Below, one piece after another: positions 1 through 8,100 of a DNA stretch of 64,000 bases (position 1 is its first letter; the number at the start of each line of letters is the position of its first letter). The notes under the pieces were generated by a model. The model did not search any database. It worked only from the letters and a program-made list of their open reading frames with translations, and had not been told where the DNA came from. Source of the DNA: Bacillus sp. DNRA2 (GTDB lineage Bacteria; Bacillota; Bacilli; Bacillales; Cytobacillaceae); the NCBI RefSeq assembly GCF_012843265.1, contig NZ_JABAIT010000002.1, positions 1-64,000 of the forward strand, given 5' to 3'. The position numbers and the translations under genes are program-made.

Positions 1-19
1 CGCTCTTTTGTTTACCCAT
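1..19 (-). CDS. Start of a gene running out of the window (partial)
   Basis: On the minus strand an AGGGG ribosome site precedes two in-frame ATG codons; the one at 19 has the better spacing (7 bases) and would read MGKQKS before the window ends. Only six codons are visible, so no family can be assigned. It lies downstream of the 6S-like RNA and its terminator, in the same orientation. It could be chance. Confidence 0.35.
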
Positions 20-61
20 ATCCATTCCCCTAAGGATTTATACGAACAGTGTATCGAACAG

Positions 62-70
62 TTATCCACA
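62..70 (+). promoter_or_regulatory. Single perfect DnaA-box-like 9-mer
   Basis: TTATCCACA matches the DnaA box consensus TTATNCACA exactly. It stands alone between the start of the partial gene and the RNA terminator. A lone 9-mer can arise by chance; a role in regulating the leftward partial gene is only a possibility. Confidence 0.25.
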
Positions 71-104
71 AGTCGAGAATTTTATAATTTCCTAAACAAT
101 AAAA

Positions 105-135
105 AAACCAGGTTCCTTCATCAGGAATCTGGTTT
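105..135 (-). terminator. Rho-independent terminator behind the 6S-like RNA
   Basis: Arms CCAGATTCC and GGAACCTGG (one G-U pair) around a seven-base loop, followed on the minus strand by a run of seven T. It ends the transcript that starts near 347. Confidence 0.85.
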
Positions 136-149
136 GATTGTTTTATAAA

Positions 150-347
150 AGGTACAAGCCACCTTTGCCGTAACTTTATTAAGAAAGTTTTAAACCACCA
201 CTCCTCAAAGTGGGTGTTCTCAGATACCTAATCCGTATGTCCTCCCTGTCATATAGACGAAGGCTTGTCGGAGGGGCACCGATGTTAAACTCCCTAACCA
301 AGTATAAAGGTTAAAACTTTATTATCGTTACGAACAACGTAGCTTAT
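150..347 (-). ncRNA. ssrS: 6S RNA (SsrS/BsrA-like)
   Basis: There is no reading frame here, but there is a good promoter upstream and a terminator downstream, giving a transcript of about 200 nt. The two ends pair over long range: AAGCTAC near 343-337 with GTGGCTT, CGTAAC with GTTACG, and AAAGTTTTAACC with GGTTTAAAACTTT, leaving an internal hairpin-rich apical part. A long, interrupted rod with a central bubble is the hallmark of 6S RNA, and the AGTTTTAACC segment resembles the Bacillus 6S-1 region that templates product RNA. 6S RNA binds the housekeeping RNA polymerase holoenzyme in stationary phase. What is seen is the fold and the promoter/terminator pair; the identity is inference. The exact 3' end is uncertain (about 145-151). 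Confidence 0.7.
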
Positions 348-353
348 GGTCTT

Positions 354-382
354 ATATTACATAAATACTACGCGCGAGTCAA
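354..382 (-). promoter_or_regulatory. SigA-type promoter of the 6S-like RNA
   Basis: Minus strand -35 TTGACT (382-377) and -10 TAATAT (359-354) are separated by exactly 17 bases, placing the start of transcription near 347. This is one of the best promoter matches in the window and fits a highly expressed RNA. Confidence 0.8.
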
Positions 383-528
383 TTACAACTACTGGAATTT
401 TTCGTATATCATTAACAATTTTTCAAATTTTGTCTATTGCCTTTTGAGCATATTTTTATGTGAACAGAATTCGTTTGGTTACAATATATTTATCCAACAT
501 TAATACATCAAGAAAGAAGCTGACGTAA

Positions 529-1560
529 ATGGAACAATCAAATATTACTCATATACGTAAACCACTAAGTTCAGTACCGTATTCGGTGTTGGACCTTGCA
601 CCCATTATCGAAGGAAATAAAGCACAACATGCGTTAAAAAACACATTAGATTTAGCACAACATGCTGAAAAATGGGGTTATCGACGATATTGGCTTGCAG
701 AACACCACAATATGCCGGGTATCGCAAGTTCAGCAACCGCCGTTGTGATTGGTCATGTAGCAAGTGGTACATCTGAAATTCGCGTCGGCTCAGGCGGAAT
801 CATGCTCCCAAACCACGCAAGTCTTGTCATCGCAGAACAGTTCGGGACTCTCGAATCATTATTTCCAGGTCGAATCGATCTAGGTCTTGGTCGGGCACCT
901 GGGACAGATCAACTAACGGCACATGCATTAAGACGCAATCTTAACCATGATGATTTCCAACAACAATTAGCTGAGTTGCGCGGTTATTTTAATGCCAACA
1001 CAAAGAAAGCAGTGCGAGCGATTCCGGGTGAAGGATTGGATATTCCGATTTGGTTGTTAGGCTCAAGCGGCTACAGCGCCAGATTAGCTGGACAACTCGG
1101 GCTTCCGTTTGCCTTCGCGAGCCATTTCTCACCTGAATATACGGTGCCAGCTTTGGAATTATATCGTAAAAGCTTTAAACCTTCTGAAGTTCTCACCGAA
1201 CCATACGCAATAGTTGGTTTAAATATCGTTGCTGCTGATACAGATGAACAAGCTCGCATACTAGCTAGTTCAATGCAACAGCAATTCCTTAACTTGATTC
1301 GTAATCAACCAGCTAAATTAGCTTCACCGATTGAAAACATTGAGGAAATTACGACAGATTATGAAAAATCACTCCTGCAAGAGCGACTTGCCACTTCCAT
1401 TATCGGTGGTCCGAAAACTGTCAAAGCTAGTCTTGGAGCGTTTCTAAACCAAACAGGTGCAAATGAAATAATGGTGAATGCGCAGATTTTTGACCACCAG
1501 GCACGGCTACGCTCTTATGAAATCGTTGCAAATATAATGAAAGAGAAGAACAATACATGA
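529..1560 (+). CDS. LLM-class flavin-dependent oxidoreductase (MsnO8-like)
   Basis: A 343-residue bacterial-luciferase-like monooxygenase, predicted to be a cytosolic TIM barrel using reduced FMN. The N-terminal third carries the family signature: WLAEHHN, then IASSATAV, then [10 protein letters not shown] and the run around [14 protein letters not shown] (about residues 110-125). Length and these motifs fit the group that includes B. subtilis YwcH/YvbT. The substrate cannot be told from sequence. AAGAAAG precedes the ATG by about nine bases. The stop codon overlaps the start of the next gene by four bases (ATGA), so the two are probably translationally coupled, which is the only clue to function. 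Confidence 0.85.
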   Translation: MEQSNITHIRKPLSSVPYSVLDLAPIIEGNKAQHALKNTLDLAQHAEKWGYRRYWLAEHHNMPGIASSATAVVIGHVASGTSEIRVGSGGIMLPNHASLVIAEQFGTLESLFPGRIDLGLGRAPGTDQLTAHALRRNLNHDDFQQQLAELRGYFNANTKKAVRAIPGEGLDIPIWLLGSSGYSARLAGQLGLPFAFASHFSPEYTVPALELYRKSFKPSEVLTEPYAIVGLNIVAADTDEQARILASSMQQQFLNLIRNQPAKLASPIENIEEITTDYEKSLLQERLATSIIGGPKTVKASLGAFLNQTGANEIMVNAQIFDHQARLRSYEIVANIMKEKNNT

Positions 1561-2180
1561 AAAATAATGATATTTTAAAGCAATTAAATCAATCTAAAAA
1601 GAAGACGTTAACAAAGGCCTTTATTCAAGGACGAATCAAAGCAATTGATTTTGGTAAGGACTGTCAGGTTATTGATATGGGTGAAGGCGGAATTGTCATC
1701 GGCGACTGGGAAGAGATTAAACTCGCACTAGAAACCTTTTCAGATGTGATTGAAAAGGTTCATATCGAAAATGACCGTCGCAATTCGTTAATTAATCTAT
1801 TAGACACAAAGGATATAAACGCCCGAATCGAGCCAGGTGCTGTCATTCGTGAAGGTGTGAAAATTGGGGATGCTGCTGTCGTAATGATGGGTGCCTGTGT
1901 TAATATCGGTGTCTCAATTGGCTCAAAAACGCTGATTGACATGAACGCTGTTATTGGTGGGGGTGCTCAAATTGGAGCGGGCTGCCATATCGGTGCTGGA
2001 GTAGTGATTAAAGGAGTGATTTCCTCTCCTGATGCAGAACCAGTTGTTATTGGTGATGGAGTTATTATCGGACCTAATGCGGTGATTATGGAGAATGTGG
2101 TAATTGGTGATGGTGCGGTAATTCGTGCAGGAGCTATTGTTTCAAAAAATATCGGTGAAGGAGAAGTTTTTCCTAAATAA
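1557..2180 (+). CDS. Short DapH-like left-handed beta-helix acyltransferase
   Basis: A 207-residue protein with an N-terminal DapH-type cap ([15 protein letters not shown]) followed by hexapeptide repeats from about residue 90 ([50 protein letters not shown]). This is the pattern of tetrahydrodipicolinate N-acetyltransferase, which acetylates a lysine-pathway intermediate. Bacillus DapH is about 236 residues and ends with an AGTPAK turn and a C-terminal helix; here the chain stops right after the last coil (GEGEVFPK), so about 30 residues are missing. No continuation is visible in the other frames before the terminator, so it looks like a naturally short form. It overlaps the oxidoreductase by four bases. 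It could be a paralogue acting on another acceptor. Confidence 0.7.
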   Translation: MKNNDILKQLNQSKKKTLTKAFIQGRIKAIDFGKDCQVIDMGEGGIVIGDWEEIKLALETFSDVIEKVHIENDRRNSLINLLDTKDINARIEPGAVIREGVKIGDAAVVMMGACVNIGVSIGSKTLIDMNAVIGGGAQIGAGCHIGAGVVIKGVISSPDAEPVVIGDGVIIGPNAVIMENVVIGDGAVIRAGAIVSKNIGEGEVFPK

Positions 2181-2186
2181 AATAAT

Positions 2187-2222
2187 AAAGCTGGACACAT
2201 GACCTAGCTGTGACCAGCTTTC
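2187..2222. terminator. Bidirectional terminator between convergent genes
   Basis: Arms AAAGCTGG and CCAGCTTT enclose a 19-base loop. The minus-strand side is followed by ATTATTTTATTT, the plus-strand side by a weaker T run. It serves the DapH-like gene from one side and crcB from the other. Confidence 0.65.
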
Positions 2223-2246
2223 CTTTCGATCCCTCTTAAATAATTA

Positions 2247-2606
2247 TTATATTTGAAAACCTAAAAGTGCTGCTATAGCACCAGTAACAACTGATGTACA
2301 AACATATGTAATGACTAGACCTATCTTTCGATTTAGAACTAATGAAATCGTCTCATACCCAAACGTTGAGAAAGTTGTAAATGCCCCACAAAAGCCTACC
2401 CCGCCAAAATACCAAGCCCACTCAGGTAATTGGTGATTCAGTTCAAAATTAGCTAAAAGACCTAATAGAAACGACCCTGAAATATTTATTAGCCATGTAC
2501 TAAGCGGAAATGGCTGTTTTAATTTCACGTGCTGCTGAAATTGTAGTCCAATCCAATACCGCAATGCGGCACCAATTGAACCCCCTAAACCAATCAACCA
2601 GATCAT
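2247..2606 (-). CDS. crcB: Fluoride channel subunit CrcB/Fluc (second copy)
   Basis: A 119-residue, four-helix membrane protein. GGSIGAALRYW at the N-terminus, WLINISGSFLLG (about residues 40-50) and GFCGAFTTFSTF (about residues 72-83, carrying the Phe box and polar track) are diagnostic of Fluc fluoride channels, which export fluoride passively. Its ATG overlaps the final base of the upstream crcB gene. In many Bacillales two adjacent CrcB subunits form a heterodimer, and that is the likely situation here. Confidence 0.93.
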   Translation of the reverse strand: MIWLIGLGGSIGAALRYWIGLQFQQHVKLKQPFPLSTWLINISGSFLLGLLANFELNHQLPEWAWYFGGVGFCGAFTTFSTFGYETISLVLNRKIGLVITYVCTSVVTGAIAALLGFQI

Positions 2607-2992
2607 TAGGCCTCACCACCTTCCCTTCTCGTTAGCAGAGCTGTTTTCCAGCCAAAGAAAGTAAATAACAGCCCGATGAAAATGGACCCAAGTACATAAA
2701 GGACTGCCACCGAAGTCATTCCAGAATGTATTAACTTAATCGTTTCGACTGAGAAGGTCGAAAAAGTCGTAAACGACCCAAGAAAGCCTGTTCCTGCTAA
2801 TAATACAATATTTGTTGGAATATTTTTTTTCATTGCTGCAGTGGTTAGGAGCCAACCAAGTGCGAAACAGCCAATGATATTAATCACGAAAGTCCCAGTC
2901 GGAAAGCTGCTATCCGTCATTAACCATTTCCCGATTCCAAAGCGACTTATACTACCTAAAAATCCGCCGATCATCACAATCAATATCTTCAT
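2606..2992 (-). CDS. crcB: Fluoride channel subunit CrcB/Fluc (first copy)
   Basis: A 128-residue four-helix protein with GGFLGSISRFGIG, FVINIIGCFALG and GTGFLGSFTTFSTF, the conserved Fluc elements. AAGGTG lies seven bases before the ATG at 2992. It is the promoter-proximal member of the pair. The 150 bases upstream contain no recognisable fluoride riboswitch (no GGCGATGG-type start), so expression is probably not controlled by the usual crcB RNA. Confidence 0.93.
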   Translation of the reverse strand: MKILIVMIGGFLGSISRFGIGKWLMTDSSFPTGTFVINIIGCFALGWLLTTAAMKKNIPTNIVLLAGTGFLGSFTTFSTFSVETIKLIHSGMTSVAVLYVLGSIFIGLLFTFFGWKTALLTRREGGEA

Positions 2993-3084
2993 AACTTCAC
3001 CTTATGTATGATTAAAATTTTTCTTTCACTCATGATAAGAGTTTACATGAAATTTTCCCATTTCGTAAAGCTACTGGCATTAGA

Positions 3085-3138
3085 AAATGAATGCCGCTTG
3101 GCTCCTGGAATTGGCAGAAGCTAAGGCGACATTCATTT
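3085..3138. repeat. 54-bp imperfect inverted repeat in an intergenic gap
   Basis: The outer arms AAATGAATG and CATTCATTT are perfect over nine bases, and the inner arms CGCTTGGCT and AGCTAAGGCG are complementary with gaps. The element stands alone between crcB and the Gly-rich gene. It resembles a small palindromic intergenic repeat or the stem of a structured RNA. No coding potential is visible. Confidence 0.5.
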
Positions 3139-3206
3139 CTGATTCTTATTTTTGCCGATTATAAATTAGACAATTGTCCAAACAACCGCATATTTCATGA
3201 CCTGAC

Positions 3207-3233
3207 AGAATCCAGCGATTAGGATTCTTTTTT
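3207..3233 (+). terminator. Plus-strand terminator-like hairpin without an obvious gene
   Basis: AGAATCC and GGATTCT form a seven-base-pair stem with an eight-base loop and are followed on the plus strand by a run of six T. It overlaps the last codons of the minus-strand Gly-rich gene. No plus-strand reading frame precedes it, so it either ends a short RNA from the 3000-3200 gap or is fortuitous. Confidence 0.45.
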
Positions 3234-3497
3234 GTCATCACGATTGTAGCCCCAATAACCCTGTCCTGGATAAAAACCGCCTTGACCATGATGATAGCCC
3301 ATTCCTGGATAGTATCCGCCATGACCGTGATGATAACCCATTCCTGGATAATATCCGCCATGACCGTGGTGATAGCCGTGTCCTGGATAATAACCCCCGT
3401 GACCGTGATGGTAGCCACCTTGGCCGCCGAAGCCACCTTGACCACCAAATCCGCCTTGGCCACCGAATCCTCCACCAAACATTTGTCTTTTTTCCAT
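3219..3497 (-). CDS. Gly/His/Tyr-rich tandem-repeat protein of unknown role
   Basis: The start chosen is the ATG at 3497, seven to nine bases after GGAGGTG; a second ATG two codons upstream (3503) is too close to the ribosome site. The 92-residue product has three GFGGQG units (about residues 10-28), then four 13-residue units YHHGHGGYYPG(M/H/Q)G (residues 29-80), and a charged tail NRDDKKES. There is no signal peptide or membrane segment. Composition is reminiscent of spore-coat or metal-binding low-complexity proteins, but no family can be named. Histidine pairs repeated every 13 residues could bind metal; that is inference. Confidence 0.75.
   Translation of the reverse strand: MEKRQMFGGGFGGQGGFGGQGGFGGQGGYHHGHGGYYPGHGYHHGHGGYYPGMGYHHGHGGYYPGMGYHHGQGGFYPGQGYWGYNRDDKKES
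3258..3413 (-). repeat. Four 39-bp tandem coding repeats
   Basis: Each 39-bp unit encodes one YHHGHGGYYPGxG block of the Gly/His/Tyr-rich protein. The middle two are nearly identical in DNA, which indicates recent duplication; the last has Gln and Phe replacements. Confidence 0.8.
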
Positions 3498-3597
3498 ATC
3501 CATCCACCTCCTATTTCCGATATACAATACTATATGTGGATAATAAAAAGTGGAGTGGTTACTTGTCCTTATTAAAAATAATATTTTGAAAAAGAAA

Positions 3598-3623
3598 AAG
3601 AAGGGATAGCAAACACCCTTCTT
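3598..3623 (-). terminator. Terminator of the glutamate synthase operon
   Basis: AAGAAGGG and CCCTTCTT form an eight-base-pair stem with a ten-base loop; on the minus strand it is followed by TTTTCTTTTTC. It lies 14 bases beyond the gltD stop. Confidence 0.85.
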
Positions 3624-3636
3624 CTAAAAACATAAA

Positions 3637-5121
3637 TTAAGGCAAATTCGAGCTGCCCATTAAATAGCGGTCAACTTCACGTGCAACTTCGCGACCTTCG
3701 TTAATGGCCCAAACGATTAGACTTTGTCCACGTCGAACGTCTCCAGCTGCAAACACACCTTCTACATTCGTTGTAAATTTACCGTATTGAGCTCTTACTT
3801 TATTATTCACTGTTTCAACTTCAAACTGTGTTAATAGTTGTTGCTCTGATCCTTCAAAGCCGATGGCAATCAACACCAATTGTGCTGGCCACACCTTTTC
3901 AGTTCCTGGAAGTTCGGTGAAGACGGCTTTGCCATTTTCATCAAAGGATTTCTCCATTTGAATCGTATGCAACTCCTTCACATGACCGTTTTCATCAGCG
4001 ACAATTTTCTTCGTTTGGATACAGTATTGACGAGGATCCCCGCCAAAAGCTGCTTCCGCCTCTTTATGAGCGTAATCAATTGTAAATACTTGCGGTTGCT
4101 CAGGCCACATATTATCAGCATTACGGGAGCCAGGTAGCTTAGGATGCTTTCCGAATTGAACAACGCTATTACAGCCTTGACGTACCGCCGTTGCCATACA
4201 GTCTGCACCTGTATCACCGCCTCCAATGACAATAACATCCTTGCCATTCGCATCGATATATTGACCGTCTTCAAAATTAGAATCTAGTAAGCTTTTTGTT
4301 GCCTGAGTTAAATAATCCATCGCAAAATGAATGCCTTCAGCTGAACGACCTTCCAATACTAAGTCACGTTGCTTTTGGGCACCGATTGCCAAAATAACGG
4401 CATCATATTGTGCTTGTAACTCAGCGGCTGTAACATCCTTACCCACTTCTGTGTTTGGAACGAAGTGAATTTCTTCCTCAGCTAATAATTCAATCCGGCG
4501 CTGCACGACATCTTTATCCAACTTCATATTTGGAATTCCGTACATAAGCAAGCCACCGAACCGGTCATCCTTTTCATAAACCGTAACGCTGTGGCCAGCT
4601 TGATTTAATTGATCAGCCGCTGCTAATCCCGCGGGACCTGAACCGATCACTGCCACTTTTTTGCCTGTCCGAACCGCTGGAACTCGTGGTGTAATCCATC
4701 CTTCAGCAAAACCTTTATCGATAATGGCACGTTCAATATTCTTAATGGCTACTGCTGGTTCATTTGTTAAGTTAACAGTACAAGAACCTTCACAAGGTGC
4801 CGGACATACTCTACCTGTAAATTCTGGAAAATTATTTGTCTTTGAAAGACGTTCTAATGCTTCTTGCCATCTGCCTTTAAATACTAAATCATTCCACTCT
4901 GGAATAAGATTGTGCAGTGGACAACCTGAGGTTAAACCATTTAGCTCCATACCCATGTGGCAGAAAGGAGTCCCGCAATCCATACAGCGGGCCCCTTGTC
5001 TCATTAATGCGTCATCGGAGAAAGGTGCAGAGTATTCATTCCAATCGCTTACACGTGTTTTTGGATTGCGTTCCTTTGCCTCTTCACGAACAAACTCCAT
5101 AAATCCGGTTGCTTTTCCCAT
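3637..5121 (-). CDS. gltD: Glutamate synthase (NADPH) small subunit
   Basis: A 494-residue FAD/NADPH-binding subunit that passes electrons to the large subunit. N-terminal cysteine clusters [16 protein letters not shown] and CPAPCEGSC (about residues 47-110) bind two 4Fe-4S centres; [12 protein letters not shown] (about residue 155) is the FAD Rossmann fold and [11 protein letters not shown] (about residue 298) the NADPH fold. [10 protein letters not shown] and [17 protein letters not shown] close the second FAD site. It follows the large subunit by 16 bases in one operon. Bacillus literature calls this subunit GltB; the general name gltD is used here. The ATG has GGGGAGAGGAAG just upstream. 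Confidence 0.97.
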   Translation of the reverse strand: MGKATGFMEFVREEAKERNPKTRVSDWNEYSAPFSDDALMRQGARCMDCGTPFCHMGMELNGLTSGCPLHNLIPEWNDLVFKGRWQEALERLSKTNNFPEFTGRVCPAPCEGSCTVNLTNEPAVAIKNIERAIIDKGFAEGWITPRVPAVRTGKKVAVIGSGPAGLAAADQLNQAGHSVTVYEKDDRFGGLLMYGIPNMKLDKDVVQRRIELLAEEEIHFVPNTEVGKDVTAAELQAQYDAVILAIGAQKQRDLVLEGRSAEGIHFAMDYLTQATKSLLDSNFEDGQYIDANGKDVIVIGGGDTGADCMATAVRQGCNSVVQFGKHPKLPGSRNADNMWPEQPQVFTIDYAHKEAEAAFGGDPRQYCIQTKKIVADENGHVKELHTIQMEKSFDENGKAVFTELPGTEKVWPAQLVLIAIGFEGSEQQLLTQFEVETVNNKVRAQYGKFTTNVEGVFAAGDVRRGQSLIVWAINEGREVAREVDRYLMGSSNLP

Positions 5122-5137
5122 CTTCCTCTCCCCTTCC

Positions 5138-8100
5138 TTAATTTCCTACTGTTTCCAGTAATTCTTTTTCATTTGAAGGGGCTTTCTGTTCACTTACATT
5201 TGCTTCAAATGCTTTCATTACTGCCTCTTCACTCGTTAATCCGCTCTGCTTTTGTTTCTGAATTTGCTGGATCATTCGTTTGTAATCCTTTGGAATAATC
5301 TTCAAGAACTTACCGACAAAATCATCCCAGTTATTCAAGACATCATTAGCCAATGGACTACCTGTATATTGATGATGCTTTAGCACCAATTGCTTTAATT
5401 CAGTGATTTCCTGCGCGTCAGTTAAAGCTTCGAATTCAATCATCTCTTGATTACAAAGTTTTTTCGTAGCTTCATGGTCGTCTGATAATAGGTAAGCAAT
5501 TCCGCCTGACATACCCGCAGCAAAGTTTTTACCAATCGGGCCAAGTACTACGGCATGACCACCAGTCATATATTCACAGCCATGATCTCCTACACCTTCG
5601 ACAACCGCATCAGCACCACTGTTTCGAACACAGAAGCGTTCACCTGCAAGACCGTTGAAATATGCTTCACCACTTGTTGCACCGTATAGAGCAATATTTC
5701 CAGCGATTACGTTCTCTGCTGAATCTAGAGCAAGTTCCGCTTTTGCTGAAACAATAATTTTCCCGCCAGATAGGCCTTTACCGACGTAATCGTTGGCATC
5801 TCCTGTTAGGTACATCGTCATCCCATTTGGAATAAATGCGCCAAAGCTTTGACCTGCAGAACCGGTAAAACGAAGCGTAATGGTATCTTCAGGCAATCCA
5901 TCAAGGCCATATTTTTTGGAAATTTCACTTCCGACAATCGTACCTACAACACGATCAATATTTTTAATAGATAGAGACATATCAACCTTATCTTTGTTAA
6001 GAAGTGCCGCTTGAACAGCTGGTAAAATCTCACGCATATCCAATGATTTCTCAATTTTATGATCCTGTGGCGAGCTGAATGTACGGTTTCCTTCTGGTTG
6101 TACTAATAATGTAGTTAAATCAAGGTATTTCGCCTTCCAATGATTTTGCGCACGTTCGCTCACCTTTAGTACATCAGTACGTCCAACCATTTCTTCAACT
6201 GTTCTAAAGCCTAACTCAGCCATCATTTCTCTTACTTCCTGAGCGACAAATGTGAAGTAATTAACGATATAATCAGGGTCACCAACGAATTTTTTACGTA
6301 ATTCTGGGTTTTGCGTTGCTACCCCAACCGGACAAGTATCCAGATGACAAGCACGCATCATGACACAACCAAGGACTACAAGCGGAGCCGTTGCAAATCC
6401 AAATTCCTCAGCACCGAGTAATGCTGCCATGACAACATCGCGACCAGTCATTAATTTACCATCCGTCTCAAGAACAACCCGATCACGCAAGCCGTTAAGC
6501 ATGAGCGTTTGATGAGCTTCGGCTAAACCTAGCTCCCAAGGCATACCAGTATGTTTGATACTTGTTTTTGGTGAAGCTCCTGTACCACCATCATAACCAC
6601 TGATGACAATAACATCTGCCGCACCCTTTGCGACACCGGCTGCGATTGTTCCCACACCTGCTTTTGAAACAAGCTTGACGCTAATGCGAGCATCGCGATT
6701 AGCATTTTTCATATCATGGATTAATTGAGCTAAATCTTCAATTGAATAAATATCGTGATGCGGTGGCGGTGAAATTAAGCCTACTCCCGGCGTAGAGCCG
6801 CGTACCTCAGCAACCCAAGGATATACTTTATTTCCAGGGAGCTGTCCCCCCTCACCAGGCTTTGCACCTTGTGCCATTTTAATTTGAATCTCATTGGCAT
6901 TCACTAAGTAATGACTTTTAACGCCGAAACGACCAGAAGCAATTTGTTTGATGGCACTGCGACGAGAATCACCATTTGCATCAGGGATGTATCGGGCAGG
7001 ATTTTCGCCACCTTCACCGCTATTGCTTTTTGCTCCAATTCGATTCATCGCAATTGCCAATGCCTCATGTGCTTCTTGGCTGATAGAGCCAAATGACATG
7101 GCACCAGTCTTAAAGCGATGCAGGATCGATTCGACTGATTCTACCTCTTCAACAGATACAGGTTGACGATCTTCACTAAATGTAAATAAATTTCGTAAAA
7201 AGCCCATACGCTCTTCGTTAGCTGCATTTGAGAACTGTTTATAGATTTGATAATCATTTTTACGAGTAGATAATTGTAATGTGTGTATCGTTGTTGGATT
7301 GAAAGCATGATGCTCTCCGTTTTTACGCCATTGGAACTCACTACCTGAATCAAGCGTTTCATCCACATTTGCTGTATAGGCTTCTTCATGGCGCAAGCTG
7401 GCTTCCTTGGCGATTACGTCTAAATCGATACCGCCGATTTGAGAAGCTGTGCCAGAGAAATATTGTTCAATCAAATCATAGCCAAGTCCAACCGCTTCAA
7501 AAATCTGCGCACCACGATAGCTCTGTACCGTAGAAATTCCCATTTTAGACATCACCTTTACAACGCCTTCAGTGATTGCCTTCATATATTTTTCAGCTGC
7601 ATCCCTGTAGCTTAAAGAAAGAATTCCGTCTTTAATTGCTTTTTTATAAACTTCAAACACGAGATAAGGATTAATGGCATCGACCCCGTAACCTAACAAT
7701 GCTGCAAAATGATGAACCTCACGTGTTTCACCAGATTCAACAATAATGCTCACTTCGGTTCTGCTGCCGCGACGGACCAAATGCTGGTGCAGCGCACTAG
7801 CAGCAAGTAAAACTGGAATTGCCACCTTTTGTGTGTCCATATTTCGATCTGATAAAATTAGTAATTTGACTCCGTCAACAATTGCTTGCTCTGCTTCTTC
7901 ACAAATTTCGACTAGTCTTTGTTTTAAATTACCAGTGAATAAGCTTTCTATTGTCCGACTAGTGAAATTCTCTGTAAATCCAGTTTTAAGCTGATCAAGT
8001 TGATCATTTGACAATACAAATGAATCTAATTCGATCCGACGTGCATTTTCTTCATTCGGGTGAAGCAGATTCCCCTCCGCACCTAATAGGGTTGATGTCG

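Noticed and set aside
2181-2222. Frameshifted C-terminus of the DapH-like gene
   Set aside because: None of the frames after the stop continues the AGTPAK region; a terminator follows at once.
2993-3150. Fluoride riboswitch upstream of crcB
   Set aside because: No GGCGATGG-like start or pseudoknot pattern found on the minus strand.
3282-3575. Plus-strand open frame opposite the Gly-rich gene
   Set aside because: It exists because the opposite strand's repeats avoid stops; no ribosome site, and the minus-strand frame has a perfect one.
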